A stretch of 64,000 bases of DNA, taken from NCBI GenBank assembly GCA_905182985.1, contig CAJJDN010000016.1:396883-460882 (forward strand). Reading direction: 5' to 3'. Under the pieces are notes generated by a model. It worked only from the letters and a program-made list of their open reading frames with translations, did no database searches and was not told where the DNA came from. Shown here one piece after another: positions 61,662 to 64,000 of the stretch (position 1 is its first letter; the number at the start of each line of letters is the position of its first letter). The stretch comes from Paramecium sonneborni (lineage: Eukaryota > Ciliophora > Oligohymenophorea > Peniculida > Parameciidae). The position numbers were made by a program, and so were the translations under genes.

Positions 61662-63017
61662 ATGATTGATGATTAAAATATTGAAACTGGAGATTAATCT
61701 TAATATTTGAGAAATTATGATAGTTCAAATGCTTATGAAATCAATGGCTTGATGCAATAAGATCATTTTTCTTCATTATATAATAAAGCAATTGAAAAAT
61801 AGCAAAGAATTAATCAAAAATAGGAGGAGAAGAATGAGGAAATAAAATAAAAAGCAAATAAAATAAAGATTGATTATAATTCATAAAAGATCTTATTAAA
61901 GAAATTAGAAACTTAAATTAATACTATTCTTAATCGTCATTAAATAGATGATTAATTGGATTATGAAAGATTTTGCAATGTATTGATTGATTTAGGAATT
62001 TCAGCAAAAAATGATCATGTGTCAATTGATTTATGGAAATTATTAACTTTAGGATTAGACTTGGAAAGTGCATTTATTGGATTTGTATTTAATATTCTAG
62101 TGATATTATTGGAAAAATAATTAACTCAAAGTTAATCAATAATTTTATTGACAGATGTTATAAATGTAGAATTAGAAGATTAGAATATCCCAAGTTAGGT
62201 TATAAATTTTGAAGAATTAGAAGAATTGATGTTGAGATTGACAAATAAATTTAAATTATTGAATGTTAGATTTTCAAATGGTTCTAGAGGACAATCTTCA
62301 TCAAAAAAAGAATCATTGCAAAGCAATAATATTTAAATAAATTCAAAATAAAGATAAGCACAGGATACTTAATTTTCAGATACAATCAATAGATTTGAAG
62401 TGCTTTATGAGCATTCTAAAGTATTACAAGAAAAAAAAAGATAGTTAGAATCGTATATATAAGATGATCCAGAGTGCCTATTTAAGCCTTAATTAACATC
62501 AAATTAAACAAAAAGATAAGATACTGTAAATACATTTAATAGATTATATTAAAATGCGGAGGCAATAAAGATCCATAAACAAAAATTGAAAGATAATTTA
62601 AATAGATAAAGAGAAGAGGATGAATTAATGGAATGTACTTTTAAACCAAAATTAACAAATAAATAAAGATATTCATTTAAACCTGTAAGAGGAGAATCTG
62701 CTATAATAGAGAGGATGAATAAGGCAAGATAAATGAAATAAGAGAAGGAGAATTACTATTGTACTGAATAAACAAATATTCAAAATAGACCTCATTAAAC
62801 AATTCCTGAACCTTTTGATTTAAGTAAAAAAGTGTTAAATTCCAAGAATATGTTATTAAATGTTGATATTAGAATTTCAAAAAACAGAAAGGCAAGAATT
62901 TGTATAAGAGAGGGAGATGATATAGAATAAGTAATTAAAGGATTTGCGAAGGCTCATTAATTAAATTAAGAGTAACAAAATGTATTAAAAGAAACCTTAG
63001 AATAATACATAAAATGA
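61662..63017 (+). CDS. Ciliate-type protein with two 'ECxFKPxLT' motifs, 451 aa
   Basis: Single intronless frame. The N-terminal half is helical with a Leu-rich central segment (KLLTLGLDLESAFIGFVF). Two copies of a short motif, PECLFKPQLT (near residue 270) and MECTFKPKLT (near residue 325), occur in charged Lys/Arg/Glu-rich sequence. Such 'FKP' motifs recur in uncharacterised proteins of Tetrahymena and Paramecium, often linked to cilia or cortex (from memory, unchecked). The C-terminal part includes LNVDIRISKNRKARICIREG. No enzymatic domain. Lack of introns is unusual for a gene this long in this window. Confidence 0.65.
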
Positions 63018-63052
63018 TAAACTTTATAATTTATTAATTTAATATATAATTA

Positions 63053-64000
63053 TCATGCTTTATGTTCATAAATTTCATCACTCCATAATCTTTAATAAGG
63101 ATAAATAGAGGATCGATGACCATCAGACCATACAATGGCAACAGCATAGTTACCTTTAGGTTCAATCTTATATGGATAAACCTCTTAATCAAGTTTTTGA
63201 TTCTAAATATATGTATTAGATATTACTTAATTTAATCTTCTTCCAGTAAATTCATCAACACATAATGCACAATTACATTTAGATCTTAATTCAATAGATT
63301 TAATAGGTTTTTCTTTACCATTAGAATCTCTAATGATGATTACTCTTTTTGCAGTATCATATCTGACATTTGGAGTTTAAGTCAAATCAGTTCTATTTAA
63401 TTCATTAACAACATTATTAGCTAATTATCTATATATATTATTAATAGTGTGATCTTCAGGTAATGTTAAAACAACAGGACTACCCAAATCGGAATATTTT
63501 GAAATATCTCCATATAATGGAATAGAAAGAGCTGTTGCAATACCAAATTGTTTTTATAACATATTCATATAACCTGGTCCAAAAGGTCGATGAATATGAT
63601 TGCAATTTGAACAGACATATTCAGCCATATTCTCAACCACACTTAAAGTAGGTACTTTAAGAACATCAAACATTTCTATTCCTTTAACAACATCTATAAA
63701 ACTTAATCTTTAAGGAGTAGTAACAATTACTGCTCCATTAAAATTTAATTCTTAACATAAACTAATTTGAATATCTCCTGTTCCTGGAGGCATATCAACA
63801 ATTAAATAATCTAAGTCTTGCCATTAAGTTTGTTGTACTAATTAAATAACAATGCTACTAACCATAGGTCCTCTGATAATAGCTTTTTAATTGCCACCTG
63901 CATATCCATAACTCATGGTTTTAACACCATTGAATTCAATAGGCAAAATTTCTTTTGGTTTATCTTCTGGAGCATATAATTATTATTTCTCCTTTCCAAT
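63053..64000 (-). CDS. HCF101: Mrp/HCF101-type Fe-S cluster carrier, N terminus outside window
   Basis: Partial; the gene enters from the right edge and stops at TGA 63053-63055, just 35 bp from the stop of the convergent gene. Visible motifs: LPIEFNGVKTMSYGYAG, RGPMVSSIVIQLV, DYLIVDMPPGTGDIQISLCQ (the Mrp signature) and GAVIVTTPQRLSFIDVVKG. Then comes NMAEYVCSNCNHIH with the CxxC that carries the [4Fe-4S] cluster, and FGPGYMNMLQKQFG. After the P-loop NTPase domain a C-terminal DUF971-like domain is present (SIELRSKCNCALCVDEFTGR, YPYKIEPKGNYAVAIVWSDG). Mrp plus DUF971 is the HCF101 layout. HCF101 delivers Fe-S clusters to target proteins (established in plants). The P-loop lies beyond 64000. 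Confidence 0.88.

Overview
This window is ciliate macronuclear DNA, most likely from a Paramecium species. Evidence: it is extremely AT-rich, and the long reading frames only appear when TAA and TAG are read as glutamine and TGA is the only stop. Genes are packed tightly on both strands. They are interrupted by very short introns (mostly 19-34 nt, GT...TAG/AAG), and removing these restores frame. In about 25 genes I could place every intron, and the exon total was then an exact multiple of three. Under the standard code almost no genes are visible. I see no tRNA, rRNA, CRISPR, transposon or telomere.

Layout. 0.4-9.1 kb: SLC35F6-type transporter, an unknown gene, a cyclic-nucleotide-binding protein, a membrane-anchored coiled-coil protein, a broken or unresolved locus, and a ULK/Atg1-type kinase. 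9.1-16.1 kb: anamorsin (CIAPIN1/Dre2), a RING protein, several small or unresolved genes, a possible Enhancer-of-polycomb relative and a C2-like gene. 16.3-25.6 kb: spliceosomal SNRNP27, an MGN-starting protein, a large Q-rich CSPP1-like protein, a coiled-coil protein and a voltage-gated K+ channel with a cyclic-nucleotide-binding domain. 26-35 kb: a B-box membrane protein, unknown genes, COQ5 (ubiquinone synthesis), TIPIN/Swi3 (replication fork) and CSN1 (COP9 signalosome). 35.4-45 kb: meckelin (MKS3/TMEM67, ciliary transition zone) and two tandem K+ channels. 45.9-54.4 kb: AHA1 (Hsp90 co-chaperone), an IQ+MORN protein, phosphatidylinositol 4-kinase beta, a degenerate PP2C-like protein and an arrestin-like protein. 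55-64 kb: an FHA-like protein, a YiiX-like cysteine hydrolase, unknown proteins, a Cys-rich protein, a ciliate-type 'FKP' motif protein, and a Mrp/HCF101-type Fe-S carrier truncated by the window edge.

The scaffold has four gaps (30011; 36810-37114; 48977-49024; 60083). Each is flanked by direct copies of 809-1199 bp that look identical by eye, one ending at the gap and the other starting right after it. These are most simply unmerged overlapping contig ends, so genes there appear once whole and once as a fragment, or are split (meckelin). The genes are independent eukaryotic transcription units rather than operons. The only visible themes are cilia (meckelin, CSPP1-like, K+ channels) and signalling. 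Names come from motif recognition by eye; no database search was run.
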